Shown piece by piece: positions 19,264-27,915 of a DNA stretch of 36,283 nucleotides. A program made the position numbers and the translations under genes. The notes below the pieces were generated by a model. It ran no database searches and had not been told where the DNA came from. It worked only from the letters and a program-made list of their open reading frames with translations. The stretch is from DASYQD01 sp036005845 (GTDB lineage: Bacteria; Acidobacteriota; Thermoanaerobaculia; Multivoradales; JAIOJS01), in NCBI GenBank assembly GCA_036005845.1, contig DASYQD010000154.1:1-36283 (forward strand), given 5' to 3'. Every line of letters starts with the position of its first letter. Positions within the stretch are counted from its first letter, which is position 1.

Positions 19264-19692
19264 GTGATCTACCTGCTCGCCTTTGTCGCCGGCGTCGTGT
19301 CGACACTGGTGTTCCATCAGGGACTGCTGGCGCTGCTGCACGCCAGCGGCGCCTCGCCGCGGGTTGCCTACTTGATGACGAAGGTGCCGCCGTTTGGGCT
19401 GCCGCAGTTCGTGTCGACGGCGTTCTGGGGCGGCGTTTGGGCGGTGGTGTTGCTGCCGCTCCTCGCGCGCTGGGCGGACACGTCGAGCTACTGGCTGGCC
19501 TGGTTGATCGCCGGCGCGCTGCTGCCGAGCATCGTGGCGCTCTTCGTCGTCCTGCCGCTCAAGGGCAAGGGGGTCGCCGCCGGCGGCAACGCGCGGATCA
19601 TCGTCGGCGCGCTGCTCGTCAACGCGGTGTGGGGGCTGGGTACGGCGCTGCTGTTGCGGCTGTTCCAGCTCCTGGGTACGCGTACGGGCTAG
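19264..19692 (+). CDS. Small integral membrane protein of unknown function
   Basis: The 142-residue product has four hydrophobic helices at about residues 3-26, 46-66, 76-97 and 113-135, joined by short loops. Conserved-looking features are FHQGLLALLH at the end of helix 1 and MTKVPPFGLPQFVSTAFWGGVW leading into helix 2, a pattern I associate with a common uncharacterised proteobacterial membrane family. No catalytic motif is visible. GTG 19264 lies 32 bases after the thaumatin-like gene and starts exactly before helix 1; the frame's earlier ATG at 19120 lies inside that gene and gives a basic, non-hydrophobic N-terminus. The last 74 bases overlap, on the opposite strand, the 3' end of the DUF4331 gene. 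Confidence 0.65.
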   Translation: MIYLLAFVAGVVSTLVFHQGLLALLHASGASPRVAYLMTKVPPFGLPQFVSTAFWGGVWAVVLLPLLARWADTSSYWLAWLIAGALLPSIVALFVVLPLKGKGVAAGGNARIIVGALLVNAVWGLGTALLLRLFQLLGTRTG

Positions 19693-21517
19693 TGCCCGGC
19701 GCCGGTCCCGCGCCTACGGTCCCGGGCCAGGGATCCGCAAGGTAGGGGAAGCTCGCCAGGAAGGGCTTGTCGTTGTGCAGCGGGTTGGGCGGCGTCTTCG
19801 GCTCGATCGGCGCCGCATCCCACAGCGATTGATCGGCGAGCGTCTCCAGGTTGTAGGGCTTGCCGTTCCGCTTCGCCGTCATGTCGAGGAACACCGACAG
19901 GAAGCGCGTCGCCACCTGGTCTTCGAGCCGGCGGCCGAAGGGCCAGGTGCCGGTGGTGTCCATGTCGATCGCGCAGACGTTGGGGATGAAGACCTCGAAG
20001 GGCCGCCGCAGCGGGATGTCGAGGTGCTTCGGGTTCCACGAGTCGTCGGGCATGTTGAGCGGCTGGAAGAAACACTTCTTGACGCGCGGGAACGCCTCGG
20101 TGGCGAGCTTGTAGGTCTTGTAGACCGGCACCGGCGCGTTGTCGTGGTCGAAGCAGGTCTGCAGCCCGAGCGCGCTGATCGACGGCGCGAAGCCCCAGCC
20201 GAGGTGGCCGAAGCGCTTCACGAAGCCGAGACCGAGGCGGATGTTGTTGGCGCCGAGCTGGTTGGCGTCCTTCCTCTCGCTGAGCGCGGCGTCGGCGAAG
20301 GGCAGGCCATCGGTGTCGACCAGCTTGTACCGGGCGAGCTCGCCGTCGATGCCCGTCATCGTCGAGGAGCGGAAGACCACCATGAAGCCGGCCGCGGCGA
20401 CGACGCCGAGCGCGAGGCTGGCGAAGCCGATCCGCCGCCAGCGCGTGCGCGGCGCGTTGCGCAGCACGAGCGCGATGCCGAGCAGGATGAGCAGCCCAGG
20501 CAGCAGCAGTGTCCACCACGGCCGCCGAGCGGCACCGCCCTCGGGGATTGCCGGCGCCTTGCCCGAGGCCTTGGTCACCCAGCTCTCGCCCCAGGCGTTG
20601 ACGATGCGGTCCGTCTGCGGCTTCTTGGTGAGGAAGGCGAGCGGGACCTCGAGCACGATGGCGTTGACGTTCCGCCCCGCCTGCGCGTCCTTGCCGCTGT
20701 AGACGAAGCGGTAATTGCCGTTCGAGTCCCTCTTGTAGGCGTTGCCCTTCCACTCGTAGGGGCCGGGCGGCAGGTCGGTCTTCACACCCGAGCCGTGCTG
20801 CGGGTTGGCGGGGTCGTAGTTGAACAGCGTGTTGCCTTCGAGCTCGAGCAGCGTCTTCGGGATCGGCAGCTCGCGCAGGCCGACCGGAGCGGTGAGCGGC
20901 ACGTGGTAGAACTGCGGCGCGTAGTTGATCGAGCGGAAGAAGCCTGGCAGGTCGTTGAAGAACGCATCGTCGCGGCCGCCGACGAAGAGCTTGATCTTCT
21001 GGCCGTCGGGCGACGCCATCTCCACTACGCGGTTGAGATCGACGGTGCCGCCGAAGCGGCCGGACGCGAAGCCGATGAAGTCGACCTTCACCTTGCCGGC
21101 GCCGTCGGGGCGCACGCGCACCTCGGGCGCCTCGAGCCGCACGTAGCGCTTCTCTACCGCCGCGAGCCAGCGCTGGAAGGCGGCGAAGCTGTGCTCCTGC
21201 TTCAGCTCCGGGGCGAGGCGCGGCGCCGCGGTGACGCGCACCCGGTAGAGCAGGTCGGGGTCGAGCACTCCCGCTTGCGGCACCGAGGCGAAGGTGAGCG
21301 CCAGCACTACCTTCTCGCCGCCCGCTCGGTCGTCGCTCGGGAAGCCGAAGAGGTCGTAGAGGTCCGCCGCGCTCGCCGGGATGTCCGAGAAGATCGAGTT
21401 GACGGCGTTGGGATCGTTGTGGTCGGCGGCACTAGCGGGCACCGCCGCCATCGCCACGAGCACGAACGACACACCGATCGCCGGACCCACGCACATCAAG
21501 GCAGCCGTACGCCTCAT
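19619..21517 (-). CDS. DUF4331 family exported protein with a central membrane hairpin
   Basis: After a signal peptide (ending AVPASA at residue 30) the mature part opens with ADHNDPNAVNSIFSDIPASAADLYDLFGFP, the typical start of DUF4331. Family-like segments follow, such as NLPxxF-type DLPGFFRSINY, LEVPLAFL and NAWGESW. The C-terminal half (VFIPNVCAIDMDTTGTWPFGRRLEDQV and FLASFPYLADPW) also fits the family. What is unusual is a pair of hydrophobic helices at about residues 333-354 and 362-384 that splits the domain. The last 25 residues are Ala/Pro/Tyr-rich and are read across the convergent gene. ATG 21517 is chosen because AAGGAGGG sits eight bases upstream; a further 20 codons are open. 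The function of DUF4331 proteins is not established; most are secreted. Confidence 0.85.
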   Translation of the reverse strand: MRRTAALMCVGPAIGVSFVLVAMAAVPASAADHNDPNAVNSIFSDIPASAADLYDLFGFPSDDRAGGEKVVLALTFASVPQAGVLDPDLLYRVRVTAAPRLAPELKQEHSFAAFQRWLAAVEKRYVRLEAPEVRVRPDGAGKVKVDFIGFASGRFGGTVDLNRVVEMASPDGQKIKLFVGGRDDAFFNDLPGFFRSINYAPQFYHVPLTAPVGLRELPIPKTLLELEGNTLFNYDPANPQHGSGVKTDLPPGPYEWKGNAYKRDSNGNYRFVYSGKDAQAGRNVNAIVLEVPLAFLTKKPQTDRIVNAWGESWVTKASGKAPAIPEGGAARRPWWTLLLPGLLILLGIALVLRNAPRTRWRRIGFASLALGVVAAAGFMVVFRSSTMTGIDGELARYKLVDTDGLPFADAALSERKDANQLGANNIRLGLGFVKRFGHLGWGFAPSISALGLQTCFDHDNAPVPVYKTYKLATEAFPRVKKCFFQPLNMPDDSWNPKHLDIPLRRPFEVFIPNVCAIDMDTTGTWPFGRRLEDQVATRFLSVFLDMTAKRNGKPYNLETLADQSLWDAAPIEPKTPPNPLHNDKPFLASFPYLADPWPGTVGAGPAPGTSPYAYPGAGTAATAAPYPAPTPR

Positions 21518-22226
21518 CGGATGGCCCTCCTTGTCGACGACGGTGCTGCGCACGCACCGCAGCTCACCCTTTACCAAGATTTCGGTTGCGGCATTCTAAT
21601 CAGGACGCAGCTCGAGGGGCACGGCCCGACGAGCCGGTAGCCGCGCGGACCGCTCGCGGGCGGCCTTCCTGATCTTCGGCTTCCCGCCACAGTCGATCGC
21701 CGAGACGGCGTACTTCGAGGCCAGCAAGGAGGACCCGGACGCCGCCGCCCGGAACGACGCCGCGCCCGCCGCCCGAGCCGCCGCTATTGCTCGAGCCGAT
21801 CGACCCCAACCAGCCGGTGAAGGCGCATGGCGCGCGCCAGCCGCCTCGCGTTCCACGTGCCGGCCGCGCGGCTGCCGTTCAGCGAGGGTTAGTCCACTGG
21901 TCGGCGCTGCAGCCAGCGTCAGCCCGATTGCGGCGATCCCGCCCGAGCCGACGCCGGCGCAGATCGCCGCTGCGCCATAGATCGCGCCACCGGCACCGAC
22001 CGAGACCGTGCTCGAGCTGGCCTACCGCTTCGTCATCTCGCCCAACGCCACGGCGAGCTGGGACTCAGCGCCGGTCGGTGGCACGGGCAATGAGGACGCC
22101 GTACTTCTTGAGTGGCATCGTGGACTCCTCCTCACTCTTGTGGGAGGACTTCGCGTGCACGAGCCCGAACCTGACGAGCGCGGGTAAGCCGCCGGCGCTT
22201 GGCCACAAGAAAGCCGGCTCGCGGTG
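21518..22226. other. Gene-poor stretch with decayed coding fragments
   Basis: No intact gene is visible in these 709 bases. On the + strand around 21660-21785 one frame reads RAAFLIFGFPPQSIAETAYF and on to KEDPD, with strongly GC-ending codons. Another around 22010-22095 reads VLELAYRFVISPNATASWD. Both run without start codons or recognisable domains and look like leftovers of lost genes. On the - strand lies the stub of a DUF2278-like gene (22065-22118). Longer open frames here are Arg/Pro/Ala-rich shadows. The first 80 bases hold the DUF4331 ribosome-binding site and presumably its promoter. Confidence 0.5.
22065..22118 (-). pseudogene. Seventeen-codon stub of a DUF2278 (YukJ-like) gene
   Basis: The frame reads MPLKKYGVLIARATDRR and then TGA. 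The opening MPLxxYGVLxGRxxDRR is the hallmark N-terminus of the DUF2278/YukJ family, whose members run to 200 residues or more. A good GAGGAG ribosome site lies six bases before the ATG, so the start region of a once working gene is preserved while the rest is gone. No continuation is recognisable in any frame downstream. A short functional peptide cannot be ruled out. Confidence 0.5.
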
Positions 22227-25200
22227 TCACCGCACGCTGACGCTCTCGGTCAGGCGCTGGAAGCTGGCAATGCTCTTCGGGCCGGGCCATTGCCACGCCA
22301 GTCGGTTGGCGATCTCCTTTGGAAAGCCACGATCGACGAGCTCGGCCACTCGAAGCTCGGGCGAAAAGCCGTCCGGCCCCCTGTTGAGTAGAGCTGGAGC
22401 CGTTTCGTGCAGCGTTGCGAGCAGCACCAGCTCCATCTCGGCTAGAGCCTCGCCGGCGAATCCGGCACCTCGACTCGTCCCTTGTCCGCCTCGCCAGCGA
22501 TGTCGGAGGCGATCCCAAATGGTTGGCGGCGGCTCGAGGGCACGCTGGCGCATAGCGTAATAGCGCAGCCGGTTCATGAAGCGCTTGACGCGGCGCGGCG
22601 TGCTGAGCTTCCTGGCCAGAGCGGGATAGAGCTCGCCGAGCGCCTCTGTGAACTCCGCAGAGTCGCGGACGACGATCTCGGGTCGTTGGGCGAGGCGCCA
22701 ACCGCCCAGCGCTGCGATAGCGGCGCCGAGCACGAACAACCACGGAAACGAGCGCCTGCTGCTCGCCCCAGGCAGGAACGAGCCACCTTCCGGCCGCGAA
22801 ACGCCCGCCACTCGCGGCGGGTTCGGTTTGGCGGAGGGACCGCCTGCCGCCGCGCGCTCGTCACCCGGCGCTGTCGCGGCTGCCCCGGCAGGGACGGCAT
22901 CCGGGCGCGCCCGCTCCGGCGCCAGCCGACCGCCGACGATCAAACCGCCCATCAGCAACACCACGGCGGCAACCAACACCGACAAGCCGCGAAGACCGCT
23001 GCCCATCGCCAGCGCTGAAGCGGCATCGGGGCGAGGCAATGACGTGAGCAGGGCCCGCGATTGCTCGGCGGTTGCCCGCGGCACCGGCACTTCGATGTTC
23101 ACCAGCTTCTCGAGATACGCGCGTGCGAAGTCGGCTCGGCGCTTGGCGCCCACGTCGGCGCTCGGCGTCGCTTCGCCAAAACTGCCGGTGTCGGCAGCAT
23201 CGACTGCCGGTGGGAGCTCAGCCGCCACTTCCTTGAATGCAAGACCGACGCAGCCCACCACCCACTCCTTGGCCATTCCCAGCACGACGTAGCAATCGCC
23301 GGAAGAAACCAGGAAGCTCACCGACTCGAGGAGGTCGAGCACGTTCTGCGGCCGACAACGGTCGAGGTCGTCGATGAAGATGGTGAGCGTGCGCGGGTGG
23401 AGCGCGTAGGTGACGTCGGCGAACTCGCCCGCGAACTGGTGTCGCAACCCCACCGATTCGCTCAACGCGCGCGGAGTCGCCGCCTGCGCGGTGCGCGCGA
23501 GCAGCGCGCCGGGACGGATACCGAACGCCTGCAAGCCGCGCAGCAGGCTCAACAGCAGCCCGAGGCCGGTGAGGACGGTGACGAGCAGGCTCGTATGGGC
23601 CGCCTCCACCTCCTCGGGTGGCTTGACGGCTTGCTGATGGATCGCCGTTTCGTCCTCCCGAAGCCCCCAACGGATGGCGAGCTCCTCGGCGCGACCCAGC
23701 AACTGCGCGACGTCATCCCTGGGATGGTCGTGGGTGAGCGCATAACCTACGGACAGCGCGAAGGCGAGGAGCAGTGCCCCAAGCAGCAGCGGGTAGCGTA
23801 GCCCGCGGCGGGCGAGCAGCCGCCACCGAAAGGAGGTATTCGCCAGCGTCAGCCCTTTCGGTACCGCCTGGGAGCGGATGCACTCGAGGAGCGAGGCGAG
23901 GAGGTGCTCCTCCTTCTGGTGGTGCCAGGCGTTGAAGACCACGGGACGGAAGCCGAAGCGCGCCAGGTCCGCGCGCAGCAGGTTCATCAGCGAGCTCTTG
24001 CCCGTCCCCCACTCGCCGGTGATGGCGACGGTGAGCGGCGGCAGGGTGTTCTCGTTGCGCAGGAAGCGGGAGATGCCGAGCGCCACCTCGCGCATGCCGA
24101 GGACGTCCGGCTCCCCTTCGACCAGCGGGCGGTCGGTGGCCAGCACCTCGCCGACGGACGCCTTCGGCCCCTGTTGCTGCCGCGGTGCCCGCAGCGCCGG
24201 CACCAGCAGCGCGCCGACGATGGCGAGGACACCGAAGTACCAGGGCGGCAGCCGGCGGCGATACGGCAGCTGGTCGGTCCAGGTGCGGCCCCCGTCCGTG
24301 GTACGCAGCAGGCTGCCGCCGGCGCCGGCGAGCCACCCTTCGCGCGAGTTGGTGAACTGGATCGACAGGATGGGCTCCCGGAAGGCGCCCGGCGCTCGCA
24401 CCTCCAGCGGCCGCCAGCGCTCGCCGCCGTCGTCGGTTACGAGCAGCGTGCCCTCTTCACCGCCTGCCCAACCCTGCGATTCGTCCAGGAAGAACACGCT
24501 GCGCAGCGGCGCGATCGTCCCGCTCTGCTGCTGCGTCCACTCCTGGCCGCCGTCCTTGGTGACGGCCACGAACCCGCTCTCGCCCACCACCCAGCCCACC
24601 TGCGGAGTTACGAACGCGAGCGCGCGCGGAGGACCCCAGCCGGGGCCCCAGGGGATGGCGACGGGCCGCCACGTGGCGCCGCCATCCTCGGTCGTGGCAA
24701 GGTGGCCGAATGGGAAGAGTGCCCAGGCGTGGCGCGCATCGACGCCCGAGAGCCCCTCGGCTTGAGTCGGTAGCTGGTGGACGGCCCAGCCGTCGACGTC
24801 GAAATGGGCGACCCACGCCGCGGCCCAGGAAATTCCTTCCATGTCGATCGCTGCGATCCAGGTGTTCCCGGCGCGATCCAGCGCCAGCGCGTCGAGTTGC
24901 GACCTCTCGAGACTCCACCTTCGCTCACCGCCGGCGCCCGCGAGATCCAGTCGCTGGCGATAGCCACCGATCCAAGCTGTCAGCTCGGGCAGCGCGAGGC
25001 GGCGTGCCGTCCCCCAACTCCGGCCGCCATCGTCGGACGTCCAGAAGCGACCTGCCGTGTTGACGGCGAGGGCGCGGCCATCCTCGCCGAGGGCAACGAA
25101 GTCGAGCCCTTGTCCGAGCACGCTCCGGCAGCTCCCGTCGCGGCAGCGTTCAAGGTCATCGCGGCGGCCATCGAAGTCGCTGAGCCAGATCTCGCGATCG

Positions 25201-26588
25201 TCGGCGACCATCCGGTGCGGCCGGCCGAAGGCGGGCCTCGCGCCCCAACCCGCGACGCTTGTCCAGGAATCGCCGCCGTCATCGGTGGCGATCAAGCCGG
25301 TCTGCGACATAGCAACAACTCGCCGCTGGTCGACGACCGCGAGCGCAGTGAGTGGACCGGTTCTAGCAGGCAAGGGCAGCGCGCGCCAGCTCGCGCCGCC
25401 GTCGTCGGTGCGCGACAGAGTGCCTCCTGCGGTCGTCACCGGATCGCCGTAGGCGAAGCCGCGCCGAGGATCAACGAAATCGACCTGAAAGTCGTTGCGC
25501 TGGTTGACGGTCCGCCAGCTCATCCCCCCGTCGGTGGTGCGCTTCAGACCCTCGTCGTCCACCAACCAGCCGGTTCGCTCGTCGACGAAATCGAGCGTGT
25601 GCAATTGGACCGCCCGATCGCCAAAGAACGGGCGGTGCATGGTGCTGCCGGAGGCGAGTTCCGGCCAGTCGTCGAACGACCAGGTCAGGCCGCCGTCGTC
25701 AGTGAGGCCGTATCCCCCGCGCTCGGCCGCCCAGCCGTGTTGCGAGGTCGCCATCTTCAGCTCAATGGGCTCTTTGATACCCCGCGCTCGCGTCCATGAA
25801 ACGCCGCCGTTGGCCGTGACCAGCACTATAGGTCCATCGAAGACGACGCAACCGTGCAGCGGATCGGCGAGGGCGAGCTGTAGCGCCGCGGGAACCCGCG
25901 CGCCCGCCTCGAACATCAGCAGGTCTCCGGCCGCCGGGGGCGGGGCCGAGTTCTTGTCGCTAGTGCTCGGCGGCGTGGCCGTTGAGTAAACCGAGGCTCT
26001 GGGTTCCGCCGACCGCGCCGCCCCGGCGGCCGGTGGAGGTCCCTGCGCCTGAGGCGGTTGACTCGCAGCCGCCGCGTAAGCCGGCGCCGCGAACAGACCG
26101 AAGGGCGGGACGGGGACAGACCTCTCCGAAGCTGGGATCGTCATTGCCGCAGACGCGGGCGCCGGCCTCGGCGTCGGCACGGGCGACGGACCCGGCGTCG
26201 ACAGCGACGGCGCCACCGCCGCCTCCAACGCCGACCTCACGTCGGCCTGTTCCCATCGCGTGCCACCGTCACGGCCTCTCAGGACCATCCCGCCGGTGCC
26301 GGCAATCCACAGGTCGTCGCCGACAAGCTCCATGTCATTGACGTGCCCCGTCATCACCGGCAGCCGCCGTGGCGCATTGTCCTCGCGCGGATGGAGCCAC
26401 CAGCGCGCGGTGAAGAGCGGGCGCTCGGCATAGGCGTCGGGGAAGGGCGCCTGCGTCAGCGCCGCCCAGGAGCTGGCGATGAACAGCGTTGCCGCGACGG
26501 CGAACCAGAGGTAGCGCGCCTGCGGTAGGCCACGGGCGCTCCGGCCTGCCACCGGTCCGCTCGTCGCATCGCTCGAGGCCGGCCTCAC
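22227..26588 (-). CDS. Membrane receptor-like fusion: Asp-box beta-propeller plus KAP P-loop NTPase
   Basis: This 1,453-residue protein has two halves. After a signal-anchor helix (26-46), residues 85-780 carry about eleven Asp-box repeats (RGRDGGTRW, TTDGGMSW, TDDGGASW, SDDGGRSW, TKDGGQEW, TTDGGRTW and others), the signature of YCF48/BNR/sortilin-type propellers. A Pro/Ala-rich loop interrupts them at about 120-235. A second membrane helix (783-800) returns the chain to the cytoplasm. From 830 on it is a KAP-family NTPase: Walker A GEWGTGKSS (858-866), PVVFNAWHHQKEEHL, two inserted hydrophobic hairpin helices (about 925-1015) as usual in KAP proteins, and Walker B LTIFIDDLDRCRP (about 1068-1080). 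More hydrophobic segments lie near 1190 and 1265. KAP NTPases include the phage-exclusion protein PifA. It is the last gene of the sdh array, 36 bases after its neighbour, starting at GTG 26588. Confidence 0.88.
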   Translation of the reverse strand: MRPASSDATSGPVAGRSARGLPQARYLWFAVAATLFIASSWAALTQAPFPDAYAERPLFTARWWLHPREDNAPRRLPVMTGHVNDMELVGDDLWIAGTGGMVLRGRDGGTRWEQADVRSALEAAVAPSLSTPGPSPVPTPRPAPASAAMTIPASERSVPVPPFGLFAAPAYAAAASQPPQAQGPPPAAGAARSAEPRASVYSTATPPSTSDKNSAPPPAAGDLLMFEAGARVPAALQLALADPLHGCVVFDGPIVLVTANGGVSWTRARGIKEPIELKMATSQHGWAAERGGYGLTDDGGLTWSFDDWPELASGSTMHRPFFGDRAVQLHTLDFVDERTGWLVDDEGLKRTTDGGMSWRTVNQRNDFQVDFVDPRRGFAYGDPVTTAGGTLSRTDDGGASWRALPLPARTGPLTALAVVDQRRVVAMSQTGLIATDDGGDSWTSVAGWGARPAFGRPHRMVADDREIWLSDFDGRRDDLERCRDGSCRSVLGQGLDFVALGEDGRALAVNTAGRFWTSDDGGRSWGTARRLALPELTAWIGGYRQRLDLAGAGGERRWSLERSQLDALALDRAGNTWIAAIDMEGISWAAAWVAHFDVDGWAVHQLPTQAEGLSGVDARHAWALFPFGHLATTEDGGATWRPVAIPWGPGWGPPRALAFVTPQVGWVVGESGFVAVTKDGGQEWTQQQSGTIAPLRSVFFLDESQGWAGGEEGTLLVTDDGGERWRPLEVRAPGAFREPILSIQFTNSREGWLAGAGGSLLRTTDGGRTWTDQLPYRRRLPPWYFGVLAIVGALLVPALRAPRQQQGPKASVGEVLATDRPLVEGEPDVLGMREVALGISRFLRNENTLPPLTVAITGEWGTGKSSLMNLLRADLARFGFRPVVFNAWHHQKEEHLLASLLECIRSQAVPKGLTLANTSFRWRLLARRGLRYPLLLGALLLAFALSVGYALTHDHPRDDVAQLLGRAEELAIRWGLREDETAIHQQAVKPPEEVEAAHTSLLVTVLTGLGLLLSLLRGLQAFGIRPGALLARTAQAATPRALSESVGLRHQFAGEFADVTYALHPRTLTIFIDDLDRCRPQNVLDLLESVSFLVSSGDCYVVLGMAKEWVVGCVGLAFKEVAAELPPAVDAADTGSFGEATPSADVGAKRRADFARAYLEKLVNIEVPVPRATAEQSRALLTSLPRPDAASALAMGSGLRGLSVLVAAVVLLMGGLIVGGRLAPERARPDAVPAGAAATAPGDERAAAGGPSAKPNPPRVAGVSRPEGGSFLPGASSRRSFPWLFVLGAAIAALGGWRLAQRPEIVVRDSAEFTEALGELYPALARKLSTPRRVKRFMNRLRYYAMRQRALEPPPTIWDRLRHRWRGGQGTSRGAGFAGEALAEMELVLLATLHETAPALLNRGPDGFSPELRVAELVDRGFPKEIANRLAWQWPGPKSIASFQRLTESVSVR

Positions 26589-26624
26589 TGCCGCTTCATT
26601 ATGCGCGCAGCCGCGGCCGGCGCC

Positions 26625-27125
26625 CTACTCGAGCCAGGGGCGGAACGCTTCTTCGGCTTCCGGCGCCAGGTCGGGATGGGCGTTCAAGACGCGCGCACAG
26701 GCGTTCCAGCGCAGCAGGGCGTCGTCGTTGGCGGCGGGACGGACGGCGGCAGCGCCCTCGTAGTGGTCCATGGCCTGGCGGAACCAGTCGTGGACGGTGT
26801 GGCCGGCGCGCGGCGCCCCGCGACGCTGCTGGGCCTTCGCGCGGCGCTCGCAGAGGATGCCGGCGTAGTAGTGGCGCTTGTAGTCGTCCTTCAGCTGCGA
26901 CAGTGCGACGCGCGCCTGGTCGTAGGCGGCAGCCATGCGCTCCTCGAGCTGGTCGGAGAGCGCCAGCACGAGCGCCACCAGCGCTTCCTGGTTCTCGGCG
27001 TCGACGGCGAGGACGTCGCGGCAGATGCTCTCGGCGTCGGTGGGCTCATTGAGCAGGCGGTAGCGGTGGGCCTTCTCGAGGGCGGCGGGGACGGCGGCGG
27101 GCGACAACCGCTTGAGCTCGAACAT
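26625..27125 (-). CDS. Small helical-repeat (TPR-like) protein in the sdh operon
   Basis: The 166-residue, all-alpha product has TPR-like helix pairs: ALEKAHRYRLLNEPTDAESICRDVLAVDAENQEALVALVLAL near the start, and YYAGILCERRAKAQQR with WFRQAMDHYEGAAAVRP later. It has no signal peptide or membrane helix, so it is cytoplasmic. ATG 27125 follows GAGGAGG closely, and the gene begins 20 bases after sdhB on the same strand, so it is almost certainly in the same transcript. It may act as an assembly factor or scaffold for succinate dehydrogenase, or link this operon to the KAP protein encoded next; this is inference from position. Upstream residues in the same frame are only an sdhB shadow. Confidence 0.75.
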   Translation of the reverse strand: MFELKRLSPAAVPAALEKAHRYRLLNEPTDAESICRDVLAVDAENQEALVALVLALSDQLEERMAAAYDQARVALSQLKDDYKRHYYAGILCERRAKAQQRRGAPRAGHTVHDWFRQAMDHYEGAAAVRPAANDDALLRWNACARVLNAHPDLAPEAEEAFRPWLE

Positions 27126-27145
27126 GGTGGGCCTCCTCGCGCCGC

Positions 27146-27901
27146 TCAGCTCCCCGCGACGGCGGGCTTCTTGCGCCGGAAGATGCGCGTCAGCGGGTCG
27201 TGCACCTCGTCGACCACCCGCTCTTTGAGCGGGATGATGGCGTTGTCGGTGATGGTGATGCTCTCCGGGCAGACCTTGGTGCAGCACTTGGTGATGTTGC
27301 AGTAGCCGATGCCGTGCTCGTTCCATAGATCTTGAACACGGCTCGCGCCGTCGAGCGGGTGCATCTCGAGCGCCGCCGCGTAGACCAGCAGCCGCGGGCC
27401 GATGAACTTGTCGTGGAGCTGGTGGTCGCGCAGCACGTGGCAGACGTCCTGGCAGAGGAAGCACTCGATGCACTTCCTGAACTCCTGTACGCGGTCGACG
27501 TCCTCCTGCGCCATCCGCCAGGTGCCGTCGGGCGCGTCGGGAGCGCGCGGCGAGAAGCGCTTGATGGTCTTCTTCGCCGCGAAGTTCCACGACACGTCGG
27601 TGACGAGGTCGCGGATGGGCGGGAAGCAGCGCATCGGCTCGACGGTCACCGGCGCGTCGAGCGGCAGGTCGGAGAGCCGCGTCATGCACATCAGCTTCGG
27701 CGCGCCGTTGACCTCGGCCGAGCAGGAGCCGCACTTGCCGGCCTTGCAGTTCCAGCGCACAGCGAGGTCGTTGGCCGACTCGGCCTGGATCTGGTGCACG
27801 GCGTCGAGCACCACCATGCCTTCGCTGACCTCGGTGCGGTAGTCGACGAAGCCGCCGCCCTCCCGATCGCCGCGCCAGATGCTGAAGGTCGCCTGCGCCA
27901 T
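27146..27901 (-). CDS. sdhB: Succinate dehydrogenase / fumarate reductase iron-sulfur subunit
   Basis: This 251-residue electron-transfer subunit carries electrons from the flavoprotein to quinone through three clusters. The [2Fe-2S] ligands are C52, C57, C60 and C72 (CKAGKCGSC...C). The [4Fe-4S] group is CIECFLCQDVC (C144, C147, C150, C154), and the remaining cysteines in CNITKCCTKVCP (C201-C211) complete the [4Fe-4S] and [3Fe-4S] sites. The size and the LDAVHQIQAE segment match the mycobacterial Sdh1 type rather than the E. coli one. It starts at ATG 27901, 14 bases after sdhA, with a GGAG site between. It works at the cytoplasmic membrane in the TCA cycle and respiration. Confidence 0.96.
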   Translation of the reverse strand: MAQATFSIWRGDREGGGFVDYRTEVSEGMVVLDAVHQIQAESANDLAVRWNCKAGKCGSCSAEVNGAPKLMCMTRLSDLPLDAPVTVEPMRCFPPIRDLVTDVSWNFAAKKTIKRFSPRAPDAPDGTWRMAQEDVDRVQEFRKCIECFLCQDVCHVLRDHQLHDKFIGPRLLVYAAALEMHPLDGASRVQDLWNEHGIGYCNITKCCTKVCPESITITDNAIIPLKERVVDEVHDPLTRIFRRKKPAVAGS

Positions 27902-27915
27902 CGTTTACTCCTGCC

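Noticed and set aside
17273..19306. Antisense open frame of about 677 codons over the thaumatin-like gene
   Set aside because: It is a low-complexity Arg/Ala/Gly composition with no start signal. The sense strand has a signal peptide and conserved blocks.
19775..21640. Antisense open frame of about 621 codons over the DUF4331 gene
   Set aside because: It is a low-complexity shadow; the opposite strand has a signal peptide, a ribosome site and family motifs.
22121..22132. Twelve-base identity (TGGACTCCTCCT) with the IS110 left end at 5189-5200
   Set aside because: Both are complements of GGAGGAG ribosome sites followed by TCCA. No other similarity extends from them, so a second IS end is not supported.
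21787..22560. Open frame of 257 codons on the + strand entering the KAP gene
   Set aside because: It is Arg/Pro/Ser-rich, begins in degenerate DNA and overlaps the well-supported KAP C-terminus.
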